In this document: positions 1-6,744 of the stretch, piece by piece
Layout: each line of letters starts with the position of its first letter
Numbering within the stretch: the first letter of the stretch is position 1
Origin: Nocardiopsis sp. TSRI0078
GTDB lineage: Bacteria > Actinomycetota > Actinomycetes > Streptosporangiales > Streptosporangiaceae
Assembly: GCF_001905145.1 (NCBI RefSeq)
Contig: NZ_LWLB01000033.1
Span: 62,001-126,000, forward strand
Reading direction: 5' to 3'
Length of the DNA: 64,000 bases
Translations under genes and position numbers: made by a program
The notes under the pieces: model-generated
What the model was told of the DNA's origin: nothing
Seen by the model: only the letters and a program-made list of their open reading frames with translations
The model's database searches: none

Positions 1-380
1 GGCTCGGCTTCGCGCTGATCTCCCAGCTGGAGCACCCGATCATGCTGGTCGACGAGGTGCTCGCGGTCGGAGACAAGGCCTTCAAGGGCAAGTGCTACGA
101 GGCCATCGACCGGATGCTGGCCAACAACCGCACGATGGTCCTGGTGTCGCACAACGAGAAGGACCTGCGCCGGTTCTGCAACCGCGGCCTGTACGTCAAG
201 GACGGCGGCCTCGCCCTGGACACCGACATCGCCGCCGCGCTCGCCGCCTACAACGACGACACCAAGGCCGAGATCGCTGAGCGCGAGAAGCGCGACGCGG
301 AGAGGAAGAAGCGGGCGGAGGAGGCCAGGAAGCAGAAGGAGCAGGGCCGGGACGGAACCGGCGGCGGCCAGACCGCCTGA
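1..380 (+). CDS. ABC exporter ATPase, C-terminal part (polysaccharide/teichoic-acid type)
   Basis: This is the 3' end of a gene that begins before the window; the reading frame starts at base 3. The visible part opens with a Walker B segment (IMLVDEVLAVGD) and continues with the switch histidine region (LVSHNEKDLRRFCNRGLYVKDG), both typical of the Wzt/TagH family of ATPases that power export of O-antigens and wall teichoic acids at the inner face of the membrane. The Walker A and signature motifs lie outside the window. The protein ends in a highly charged Lys/Glu/Arg-rich tail (roughly the last 40 residues) in place of a folded carbohydrate-binding domain. The gene lies directly upstream of a co-directional set of glycan/lipid genes, so the exported substrate is probably made by them; that is inference. 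Confidence 0.85.
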   Translation, partial: LGFALISQLEHPIMLVDEVLAVGDKAFKGKCYEAIDRMLANNRTMVLVSHNEKDLRRFCNRGLYVKDGGLALDTDIAAALAAYNDDTKAEIAEREKRDAERKKRAEEARKQKEQGRDGTGGGQTA

Positions 381-508
381 GCGGTGGCGCGCACCGTCGG
401 AGGACTCCGGCGTCGCGCGCCCTCGTGTTCCGCACCCGCCCGAAAGGGTGCCTACCCCCTCCACCGCGGCTTGTCGGCCACAGGGTGTGTCAGTGTTTGA
501 ATCACTAC

Positions 509-541
509 ACACCGTGAGAAACGGTGTCTCTCAGCAGAGAC
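509..541 (+). promoter_or_regulatory. Two overlapping leader hairpins
   Basis: Bases 509–527 form a 7-bp stem (ACACCGT/ACGGTGT, 5-nt loop). Bases 526–541 form a 6-bp stem (GTCTCT/AGAGAC, 4-nt loop). The two share bases 526–527, so they compete at one edge. They lie just upstream of the ribosome binding site (GGGGAGGG, 543–550) of the gene starting at 558. The function is unknown; an attenuator or a protein site are both possible. Confidence 0.3.
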
Positions 542-557
542 TGGGGAGGGCACGTCC

Positions 558-1370
558 ATGGTCGACGGCGGCACGGTGACGCGGCTGGCCGCGCGGGTGC
601 TGGAGCGAGGAAACCTCACCCGGGCCGCGGTGACCCGGATCAGCGCCCTGGCGGCGGTCGGCGCCGCGGTCTGGTTCTCCCGGGCCGACACGGTCGGCGG
701 CCTGGCGGGATCGGCGTTCCTGGGCGCCGTCCTGTTCTGCGACGCCGTCCGCGACCGCATGCGCGCCCACCGCCGCGACGCCCTCACCCTGTGGCTCGCG
801 GCGATGCTGTCGAGGCTGCGCGAGTACGCGGTCCACCTCGGGCTGGCGCTCGGCGCCGCGGCCGCCGGGGTCGGCGGCGCGTGGGGATGGGCGGCGGGCG
901 CCCTCATCGCGCTGGCCCTGCGCGACTCGTTCCTGGCGGCCGGATCCGCCCCGGCGGCCCCGGTGCCCGGTCCGGAACCGAGACGGTCCGCCCCCTCCGC
1001 CCAGAGGCGAACTGGCGGCCTTCTGGGTGATCTCACGCCACAACCGCCCCAAGGGTCCCGTGTCAACGATCCCGTGCTGACCTCGCGCCTGTTCGGCACC
1101 ACCGTGGTCACCGCCCCCGGTGCCACGGGGACGCGGTCCGCGGGGGAGCGGGAGAGCAGGACCGAAGGGCGCCTCGAAGACTCCGCGGCGGCCACGTTCG
1201 CGCCGGTCCGCCGCCTCCTCTCCTTCTCCCAGCCCGCACGCTTCCTGACCGTCGCGGTCACCGCCACGCTGTGGGACGCACGCGTCGCCTTCGTCACTCT
1301 CGTCATCGGCTGTGCCGTCGCGGTCACCGCCCGGCTCGTCGACCCCTCCGACCGAGGAGCGTGCCCGTGA
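558..1370 (+). CDS. Membrane protein of unknown function in surface-glycan/lipid cluster
   Basis: This 270-residue protein starts at an ATG preceded by GGGGAGGG. It has an Arg-rich N-terminus, two hydrophobic stretches between residues about 25 and 70, a further hydrophobic Ala/Gly-rich segment near 95–130, and another at the C-terminal end after a low-complexity Pro/Arg linker. I recognise no catalytic motif. It ends in a GTGA overlap with the next gene, so the two are almost certainly translated together. Its place between an exporter ATPase and the cytidylyltransferase/G1P-dehydrogenase/CDP-alcohol-transferase trio suggests a membrane accessory role there; this is inference. It may correspond to half of a larger membrane protein that is a single gene in relatives. 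Confidence 0.6.
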   Translation: MVDGGTVTRLAARVLERGNLTRAAVTRISALAAVGAAVWFSRADTVGGLAGSAFLGAVLFCDAVRDRMRAHRRDALTLWLAAMLSRLREYAVHLGLALGAAAAGVGGAWGWAAGALIALALRDSFLAAGSAPAAPVPGPEPRRSAPSAQRRTGGLLGDLTPQPPQGSRVNDPVLTSRLFGTTVVTAPGATGTRSAGERESRTEGRLEDSAAATFAPVRRLLSFSQPARFLTVAVTATLWDARVAFVTLVIGCAVAVTARLVDPSDRGACP

Positions 1371-2092
1371 ACGCGGGAGGCCGGGAGCACCGAGGGGAGC
1401 GGCTCGACCCCGTCCGCCCCGACCTGCGGGTCCTCCGTGACGACAGCCGCCTCTCCCGCCTGCTCGGCAGGATCGCCCCGGGGGCCGTGCCGCCCCTGCC
1501 CTCCGCGCTCACCGGCGCCCTGATCGTCGGGACGCTCCTCGCGGCGGAGCACGGACGGCTGACAGGCATTACCCTGTTCGCACCGGTCGCCGCCCTGCTA
1601 CTGTCCGGACTGGCCTCGGGCCACCCCCACGACGGACGGTTCGACCGGCTCGTGCCACCAGTCCTGCGCCTCACCGAGTACGGGTACCTGGCGGTCCTGG
1701 GCCTGGCGTCCGGCGTACCGGGTCCCCTGGTGTTCGTACTCTTGATGGTGGTCGCCTGCCACCACCGCGACGACGTGGCACGTCCCGCGGCCGGAACGGT
1801 CCGGCCGCAGGGAGTGCGCACGGCGGCTCTGGGCTGGGACGGCCGCATGCTCGTCACGGCGGTCGGGGGTGCGTTTCACGCGCTCACCCCGGTCTACGGC
1901 ATACTCGCCGGATACCTGGCGGTGCTGCTCGTCCGCGAGGCCGCGCGTACCTGGAGTGCGACACCCGTGGCCGACGTGCGCGCCGACGCCGCCCCCGGTG
2001 ACGGCGGCACCGGCCGGGCGGGTTCCGCGGCCACCAGGACAGGCCACGCAGACGGAGGCCGACCGGCCACCGGAACGAACGGGGAGGCGTGA
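1367..2092 (+). CDS. Membrane protein, DUF5941-like
   Basis: I chose the GTG at 1367, which overlaps the upstream stop (GTGA), over in-frame codons further upstream that lie inside the preceding gene. The product is about 241 residues. Two or three hydrophobic segments (SALTGALIVGTLLAAEH; TLFAPVAALLLSGLAS; PGPLVFVLLMVVAC) are followed by the motif LGWDGRMLV and a last membrane segment. That arrangement resembles the actinobacterial DUF5941 domain, which is found with CDP-alcohol phosphatidyltransferases. The C-terminal 45 residues are a disordered Gly/Thr/Asp tail. It sits directly upstream of the NTP transferase. The family assignment is from memory of the motif and is tentative; the biochemical role is unknown. 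Confidence 0.6.
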   Translation: MNAGGREHRGERLDPVRPDLRVLRDDSRLSRLLGRIAPGAVPPLPSALTGALIVGTLLAAEHGRLTGITLFAPVAALLLSGLASGHPHDGRFDRLVPPVLRLTEYGYLAVLGLASGVPGPLVFVLLMVVACHHRDDVARPAAGTVRPQGVRTAALGWDGRMLVTAVGGAFHALTPVYGILAGYLAVLLVREAARTWSATPVADVRADAAPGDGGTGRAGSAATRTGHADGGRPATGTNGEA

Positions 2093-2125
2093 GAGCCTTC
2101 CCGACCTAAGGAGGAACACGCCCTC

Positions 2126-2857
2126 ATGCTCGGAATGGTTCTCGCCGCAGGCGCGGGGCGCCGTCTACGCCCCTACACCGACACCCTTCCCAAGGCCCTG
2201 GTGCCCGTCGACGGTGAGACGACCATCATGGACATCTCACTGCGCAACCTGGCGGCGGCCGGGCTCACCGACGTCGTCGTCGTGGTCGGCTACCGCGCCG
2301 AGGCGGTCGAGGCGCGCAAGGAGACCCTGGAGGAGCGCCACGGCGTCAGGCTCACCCTCAGTTACAACGACAAGGCGGAGGAGTGGAACAACGCCTACTC
2401 CCTGTGGACCGCGCGTGAGTTCTTCTCCGAGGGCGTCCTCCTCGTCAACGGTGACACGGTCCACCCTGTGAGCGTCGAGGAAACGCTACTCGCCGCACGG
2501 GGTCCGGAACTCCTCCTCGCGGTGGACAACGTGAAAAGCCTCGCCGAAGAGGAGATGAAGGTGACCCTGGACGAGGAGGGACACCTGCGCGACATCACCA
2601 AGCTCATGGACCCGGCCACCGCCGCGGGCGAGTACATCGGCGCCACCCTCATCGAGGGCTCCCTGGACGCCCGTCTCGCCGACGCCCTCAAGGCCACCTG
2701 GGAGCGCGACCCGCAGCTGTACTACGAGGACGGCTACCAGGAGCTGGTCAACCGCGGGGAGAAGGTCGCCGTGGCGCCCATCGGCAAGGTGGACTGGGTC
2801 GAGGTCGACGACCACGACGACCTGGCCAAGGCGAGGGAGATCGCGTGCCGCTACTAG
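2126..2857 (+). CDS. NTP transferase, phosphocholine cytidylyltransferase-like
   Basis: This 243-residue protein is a nucleotidyltransferase with a Rossmann-like fold. The N-terminal signature GAGRRLRPYTDTLPKAL (residues 9–25) binds the NTP and contains the conserved Arg and Lys. NNAYSLW (88–94) matches the LicC-type phosphocholine cytidylyltransferase signature, and NGD (108–110) supplies the metal-binding Asp. A strong ribosome binding site (TAAGGAGG, 2107–2114) precedes the ATG. The next gene starts inside its 3' end. The enzyme should activate a phosphorylated small alcohol as its CDP derivative. Next to a glycerol-1-phosphate-dehydrogenase homologue the substrate could be sn-glycerol-1-phosphate or another polyol phosphate rather than phosphocholine; that is inference. 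Confidence 0.8.
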   Translation: MLGMVLAAGAGRRLRPYTDTLPKALVPVDGETTIMDISLRNLAAAGLTDVVVVVGYRAEAVEARKETLEERHGVRLTLSYNDKAEEWNNAYSLWTAREFFSEGVLLVNGDTVHPVSVEETLLAARGPELLLAVDNVKSLAEEEMKVTLDEEGHLRDITKLMDPATAAGEYIGATLIEGSLDARLADALKATWERDPQLYYEDGYQELVNRGEKVAVAPIGKVDWVEVDDHDDLAKAREIACRY

Positions 2858-3912
2858 CCCGTATGCTCCCCTCCCCCCTGGCGATCGACGTCCGGCGGGG
2901 AGCCGTCGCCTCCCTGGGGACGCTGCTCGCCGACCGGAGGATCGCCACCGAGGGCCGCGTCGCCGTCGCCGTGGGCCCCGGCCAGGGCGAGCAGATCGCC
3001 GCGGACCTGGACCTGCCCAACTGCGAGGTCTTCCAGGTGGGCGAGGGCACCGTCGACGCCGCCACCGAGCTGGGCAAGAAGCTCCGCTCGGGTGCCTACG
3101 AGGCGGTCGCCGGGATCGGCGGCGGCAAGACCATCGACGTCACCAAGTTCGCCGCGACCATGGCGGGCATCCCCATGGTGGCCGTGGCCACGAACCTGGC
3201 GCACGACGGTATCGCCTCCCCCGTCAGCTCGCTGGAGCACGAGGGCGGCAAGCCGTCCATCGGCGTGACCATGCCCATCGCCGTGGTCATCGACGTGGAC
3301 TACGTCCGGGCGGCCCCCTCCCACCTGGTCCGGTCCGGCATCGGTGACGTGGTCAGCAACATCTCCGCCATCGAGGACTGGGAACTGGCGGGCCGGGTGA
3401 ACGGCGAGCCGGTGGACGGCATGGCCGTCACCTTCGCCAGGGTCGCGGCCGAGGCCGTGCTGCACCGGCCCGACTCGGTGGACTCCGACGCCTTCCTCAC
3501 GGTGCTCGCCGAGGGGCTGGTGCTCTCGGGCATGGCCATGTCGGTGGCCGGCTCCAGCCGTCCGGCCAGCGGCGCGTGCCACGAGATCCTGCACGCGATC
3601 ACCCATCTCCACCCGGGCACCAGCAACCACGGTGAACTCGCCGGGCTGGGTGCGCTGTACGCGTCCTTCCTGCGGGTGCGGCACATGGACTGGCCGAAGG
3701 CGCGGATGGGCGAGATCCGCGACTGCCTGGTCCGCCACGAGCTGCCCGTGGTGCCCTCCGACGTCGGACTCGACGAGGCGGAGTTCGCACGGGCGGTGGC
3801 CCACGCGCCGGGCACCCGTCCGGGCCGGTTCACCATCCTGGAACACCTGAACCTCTCCGAGGACGAGATCGGACGGAGCGTCAAGGACTATGTCGAAGCC
3901 GTCGGTCGCTGA
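2845..3912 (+). CDS. sn-glycerol-1-phosphate dehydrogenase family protein (AraM/EgsA-like)
   Basis: This 355-residue protein belongs to the iron-containing alcohol dehydrogenase superfamily. GGGKTID (92–98) is the NAD(P)-binding loop. Asp121 in ATNLAHDGIASP, His246 in SGACHE and His262 in SNHGE sit where the metal ligands lie in glycerol-1-phosphate dehydrogenases, and GIGDVVSN...AIEDWELA (165–182) is a hallmark of that group. The family reduces dihydroxyacetone phosphate to sn-glycerol-1-phosphate, the archaeal-type enantiomer. The GTG start at 2845 overlaps the previous gene by 13 bp; an ATG at 2863 is an alternative. It is followed at once by a CDP-alcohol phosphatidyltransferase. The actual substrate in this organism cannot be read from sequence. 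Confidence 0.82.
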   Translation: MPLLARMLPSPLAIDVRRGAVASLGTLLADRRIATEGRVAVAVGPGQGEQIAADLDLPNCEVFQVGEGTVDAATELGKKLRSGAYEAVAGIGGGKTIDVTKFAATMAGIPMVAVATNLAHDGIASPVSSLEHEGGKPSIGVTMPIAVVIDVDYVRAAPSHLVRSGIGDVVSNISAIEDWELAGRVNGEPVDGMAVTFARVAAEAVLHRPDSVDSDAFLTVLAEGLVLSGMAMSVAGSSRPASGACHEILHAITHLHPGTSNHGELAGLGALYASFLRVRHMDWPKARMGEIRDCLVRHELPVVPSDVGLDEAEFARAVAHAPGTRPGRFTILEHLNLSEDEIGRSVKDYVEAVGR

Positions 3913-4660
3913 GGTCCGGGCGGGCGGACAGCCCGTCGGCATCAAGGAGAGAACGAACGAGGAGCACTGGGCGGGCCGCCTCTACATGCGCGACCTCTCC
4001 CCGTACCTGACCACGCTCTTCGTCCGGCTCGGCGTCCCCCCCAACCCGATCACCTACCTGATGATGGTGTTCGGGGTGCTGGCCGGGGTGGTGGTCGCCT
4101 TCGGCGGCCTGTGGTCGGCGATCGTCGCGGCGCTGTTCGTGCAGGTGTACCTGCTGCTGGACTGCTCCGACGGCGAGGTGGCCCGCTATACCGGCCGTAC
4201 CAGCGTCGCCGGGATCTACCTGGACCGGATCGGCCACTACGTGTCCGAGATCGCGCTCCTGATCGGGTTGGGCGTGCGCGCCCAGGGCGAGTGGGAGGCG
4301 GGCGGCTGGGTGGTCCTGGGTATGGCCGCCGCGATCGGTGTCGCGCTGATCAAGGCCGAGACCGACAACGTCGTGGTGGCACGCGCCAAGGCGGGCCTGC
4401 CGGAGAAGGTCTCGGACGAGGCGATGCGTCCGCGCTCGTCCGGTCTGAGCCTGGCCCGCCGCGCGGCCTCGGCGCTCAAGGTGCACCGCCTCATCCAGGC
4501 GGTGGAGCTGTCCCTGGTCGTCGTGGTGGCGGCCGTGGTGGACGCCCTCCTCGGCGACCTGACGGCCACCCGGGTCCTCGTGGCGGCGTGCGCCGCGGTG
4601 GGGGTGCTGATGAGCTTCGCGCACTTCGTGAGCGTGCTCGCCTCGCGGCGCCTCGAGTAG
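3890..4660 (+). CDS. CDP-alcohol phosphatidyltransferase family protein
   Basis: This is a 256-residue integral membrane enzyme with several transmembrane helices (about 52–90, 115–150, 200–250). The CDP-OH-P signature D-x2-DG-x2-AR-x8-G-x3-D-x3-D is present from Asp91: Asp91, Asp94-Gly95, Ala98-Arg99, Gly108 and Asp112. The last position, normally the catalytic-base Asp, is His116 (LDRIGH). The family moves a phospho-alcohol from a CDP-linked donor to a second alcohol in the membrane. The start overlaps the upstream gene by 23 bp, so the three enzymes from 2126 to 4660 form one translational block. A hairpin followed by a T-rich stretch comes after it. The His substitution may mark a subfamily or a changed mechanism. 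Confidence 0.85.
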   Translation: MSKPSVAEVRAGGQPVGIKERTNEEHWAGRLYMRDLSPYLTTLFVRLGVPPNPITYLMMVFGVLAGVVVAFGGLWSAIVAALFVQVYLLLDCSDGEVARYTGRTSVAGIYLDRIGHYVSEIALLIGLGVRAQGEWEAGGWVVLGMAAAIGVALIKAETDNVVVARAKAGLPEKVSDEAMRPRSSGLSLARRAASALKVHRLIQAVELSLVVVVAAVVDALLGDLTATRVLVAACAAVGVLMSFAHFVSVLASRRLE

Positions 4661-4707
4661 TTCGCCGGGGACACGGGCAACGCGCCAGTGACGATGACGC
4701 CATGTAC

Positions 4708-4739
4708 GGGGCTGTGCAGGTTACCCTGTTCACAGCCCC
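4708..4739 (+). terminator. Probable intrinsic terminator after the CDP-alcohol transferase
   Basis: A 9-bp perfect stem (GGGGCTGTG/CACAGCCCC) has a nested 4-bp stem (CAGG/CCTG) in its loop. It is followed by a T-rich stretch (CTTTCCTTTATCCTTTCG) that is unusual in this GC-rich sequence. It separates the trio at 2126–4660 from the glycosyltransferase at 4836, which may therefore have its own promoter. Confidence 0.6.
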
Positions 4740-4835
4740 GTCTACCTTTCCTTTATCCTTTCGTTAGTCTGTTCCTGCGAGCGTTGGCATGTGTCAACCT
4801 TCCAGCAACATGTCGTCCACTGAACGGTCGCAAGC

Positions 4836-5822
4836 ATGGCCACACCCGTGACTCCGTCCTCGTCTGGCTCCGGAAACCCCGACGCCGAGGTCTCTTTCCG
4901 AGTGCCCGGCGACGAGCACTCCCGAGCACCCCGAGCCGAACGGAGCCGCCCCCAGGTGTCCGCGCCCACCCTGTCCTGCGTCCTGCTCACGATGGGCAAC
5001 CGTCCCGCCGAACTGCGCCGTGCGATCACCAGCGTGTTCGAGCAGGAGGACGTGGACGTCGAGGTCGTCGTGGTCGGCAACGGCGCGGACCTGCCGGAGC
5101 TGCCCGAGGGCGTCACGCGGGTGCGCCTGCCGGAGAACGTGGGCATCCCCGAGGGACGCAACCACGGGGTGCGCGCGACCAAGGGCGACATCATCCTGTT
5201 CCTGGACGACGACGGCTGGTACCGCTCCACCGACCTGGCCCGCCACGTGCGCGAGCGCTTCGCCGCCGACCCGTCGCTGGGCGCCCTGTCCTTCCGGATC
5301 GCCGACCCCGACGGCGGTCCCGACCAGCGCCGCCACGTGCCGCGCCTGCGTGTGGGGGACCCGCGCAGGTCGAGCGCGGTGACCACGTTCCTGGGCGGGG
5401 CGTGCGCGATCCGCCGTACCGCCTTCGAGGCGGGGGGCGGCCTGCCCGGCGACTTCTTCTACGCCCACGAGGAGACCGACCTCGCCTGGCGGATCATGGA
5501 CGCGGGATACGGAATCGAGTACGACGCCGAAGCGGTGATGTACCACCCCGCGGTGGCGCCGACCCGGCACGAGAACTTCTACCGGCTCAACGCCCGCAAC
5601 CGGGTGTGGCTGGCCCGGCGCAACCTGCCCTGGCTCCTCGCCCTGGTCTACCTGGTGACCTGGATGGGGCTGACCGTGTTGCGCGAGCGGAACCGGACCG
5701 CCCTGCGCTCCTGGTTCGCGGGCTTTCGCGAGGGCTGGCGTGAGAACGCCGGTCCGCGCACCCCGATCAGCTGGTCGACCGCCTGGCGGATGGCCCGCGC
5801 CGGACGCCCTCCGATCATCTGA
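4836..5822 (+). CDS. Glycosyltransferase family 2 (membrane-associated)
   Basis: This 328-residue protein has about 45 disordered residues, then a GT-A fold. LSCVLLTMGNRPAELRRAI (47–65) is the nucleotide-sugar binding start, DDDG (124–127) the DXD-type metal site, and HEETDLAWR (near 214) the acceptor-side ED motif, as in rhamnosyl- and galactosyl-transferases of surface polymers. A hydrophobic segment near the C-terminus (WLLALVYLVTWMGLTVL) probably anchors it to the membrane. It ends immediately before a perfect 22-bp terminator, so it closes the cluster. The donor sugar cannot be predicted. Confidence 0.85.
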   Translation: MATPVTPSSSGSGNPDAEVSFRVPGDEHSRAPRAERSRPQVSAPTLSCVLLTMGNRPAELRRAITSVFEQEDVDVEVVVVGNGADLPELPEGVTRVRLPENVGIPEGRNHGVRATKGDIILFLDDDGWYRSTDLARHVRERFAADPSLGALSFRIADPDGGPDQRRHVPRLRVGDPRRSSAVTTFLGGACAIRRTAFEAGGGLPGDFFYAHEETDLAWRIMDAGYGIEYDAEAVMYHPAVAPTRHENFYRLNARNRVWLARRNLPWLLALVYLVTWMGLTVLRERNRTALRSWFAGFREGWRENAGPRTPISWSTAWRMARAGRPPII

Positions 5823-5852
5823 CCGGGCGCGCGGCCCCGTACCCGCGGCGCA

Positions 5853-5903
5853 CGTGAAGGAGGGGCCGGACACCCGGGAGCGGTGTCCGGCCCCTCCTTC
5901 ACG
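5853..5903 (+). terminator. Strong terminator hairpin
   Basis: The 22-bp arms 5853–5874 and 5882–5903 are perfectly complementary, with a 7-nt loop. There is no T run, as is common for actinobacterial terminators. It lies 30 bp after the GT2 stop and ends the first surface cluster. Confidence 0.85.
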
Positions 5904-5935
5904 CGTGCGGCCAGGGTATCGTTCCGTCGCGGCTA

Positions 5936-5976
5936 ATTGTTGCCGCTTGACAATAGTTGTTCTTGTCGGCATTGTT
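5936..5976 (+). promoter_or_regulatory. AT-rich patch with TTGACA and an ATTGT/ACAAT inverted repeat
   Basis: Between two convergent genes, an island of low GC holds ATTGT (5936–5940) and ACAAT (5950–5954) as an inverted repeat overlapping TTGACA (5947–5952). No good -10 hexamer stands out, and no coding frame follows on the plus strand. It could be a regulator site or the promoter of an RNA antisense to the MarR gene, but evidence is thin. Confidence 0.25.
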
Positions 5977-6092
5977 TGCCCCTGGGGGGCGCCCGCCTCA
6001 GAGGCGGTCACGACCCCGGGCGGCGCAGGGACGCGGAGTCTTCCGTTCGCGGGTGCTGCCGGGTCGCCCTTCCGGTTCGTGTACCGGCGACC

Positions 6093-6584
6093 TCAGGCCG
6101 TACGGAAGTTCGGCCGTTCGGAGTCGCCGGAGTGCGCGCCGGAGCGGCTCGCCGCCTCGCTGAAGGACGTGAGTCCTTCCAGCAGCATCGCCCGCTTTCG
6201 CGGGGGCATGCGGGCGATGACCTCGTGGAGCTCCGCCTCCCTGCGGGCCCTGAGGTCGCGCAGGAAGGACCGGCCGCTCTCGCTCAGCCAGAGCCTCAGC
6301 TCCCGCCGGCTGTTCGGACTCGCCGTCCGACTGACGAAGCCGACCGCCTGGAGGCGGTCGCACAACCTGCTCACGGATGGAGGGGTGGATCCCAGGCGAT
6401 CGGTCACGGTTCGCAGGTTGACGCCGTCCTCTTCCTCCAGGACGAAGAGGACCTTGAGTTGCGAGGGAGAGACCGGGGAGGAAGCTACCTCACGCCCACG
6501 CCCCCAGAGCACTTCCATCAGTTCGGTGAGGGCGGAGGCGGCACGGGCCGCCTCGGCCGTCTGCTCCTGCGATTCAGGACTCAC
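6093..6584 (-). CDS. MarR-family transcriptional regulator
   Basis: This 163-residue winged-helix protein has the MarR layout. An N-terminal dimerisation helix precedes the DNA-binding domain (SPSQLKVLFVLEEEDGVNLRTVTDRLGSTPPSVSRLCDRLQAVGFVSR, about residues 38–86). A wing with Arg-Arg (SRRELRLWLSESG) and C-terminal dimerisation helices follow. It is transcribed divergently from the phosphatase gene at 6745. The 160-bp gap between them contains several palindromes, the usual arrangement for a self-regulating MarR that also controls its neighbour. The ligand is unknown. Confidence 0.88.
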   Translation of the reverse strand: MSPESQEQTAEAARAASALTELMEVLWGRGREVASSPVSPSQLKVLFVLEEEDGVNLRTVTDRLGSTPPSVSRLCDRLQAVGFVSRTASPNSRRELRLWLSESGRSFLRDLRARREAELHEVIARMPPRKRAMLLEGLTSFSEAASRSGAHSGDSERPNFRTA

Positions 6585-6615
6585 TTTCCACTCTCACAAA
6601 TCAGTCTGTGAGTCG

Positions 6616-6642
6616 TACCCGACCGTGATCGGTAATCGGGTA
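6616..6642. promoter_or_regulatory. Candidate MarR operator palindrome
   Basis: TACCCGA (6616–6622) and TCGGGTA (6636–6642) form a perfect 7-bp inverted repeat, with an inner CCG/CGG pair (6623–6625, 6630–6632). It sits 32 bp from the MarR start and about 100 bp from the phosphatase start. This is the size and place of a MarR dimer site; binding is inferred. Confidence 0.4.
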
Positions 6643-6658
6643 TGTCTACGACCATAAC

Positions 6659-6710
6659 GGAACACCCTGTTCCATGCCCGCCGACCGTACCCGTGCCGGT
6701 GGGCGGGCAT
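6659..6710. promoter_or_regulatory. Second palindrome and hairpin upstream of the phosphatase gene
   Basis: GGAACA-CCC-TGTTCC (6659–6673) is a perfect 6-bp-arm palindrome. It is followed at once by a hairpin with 9-bp arms (ATGCCCGCC at 6674–6682, GGCGGGCAT at 6702–6710; 19-nt loop). Both lie in the likely 5' leader or promoter of the gene at 6745. The roles of the two are unknown. Confidence 0.35.
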
Positions 6711-6744
6711 TCCCCATCCGGCACAGAAAACGCAGGTCGACACA

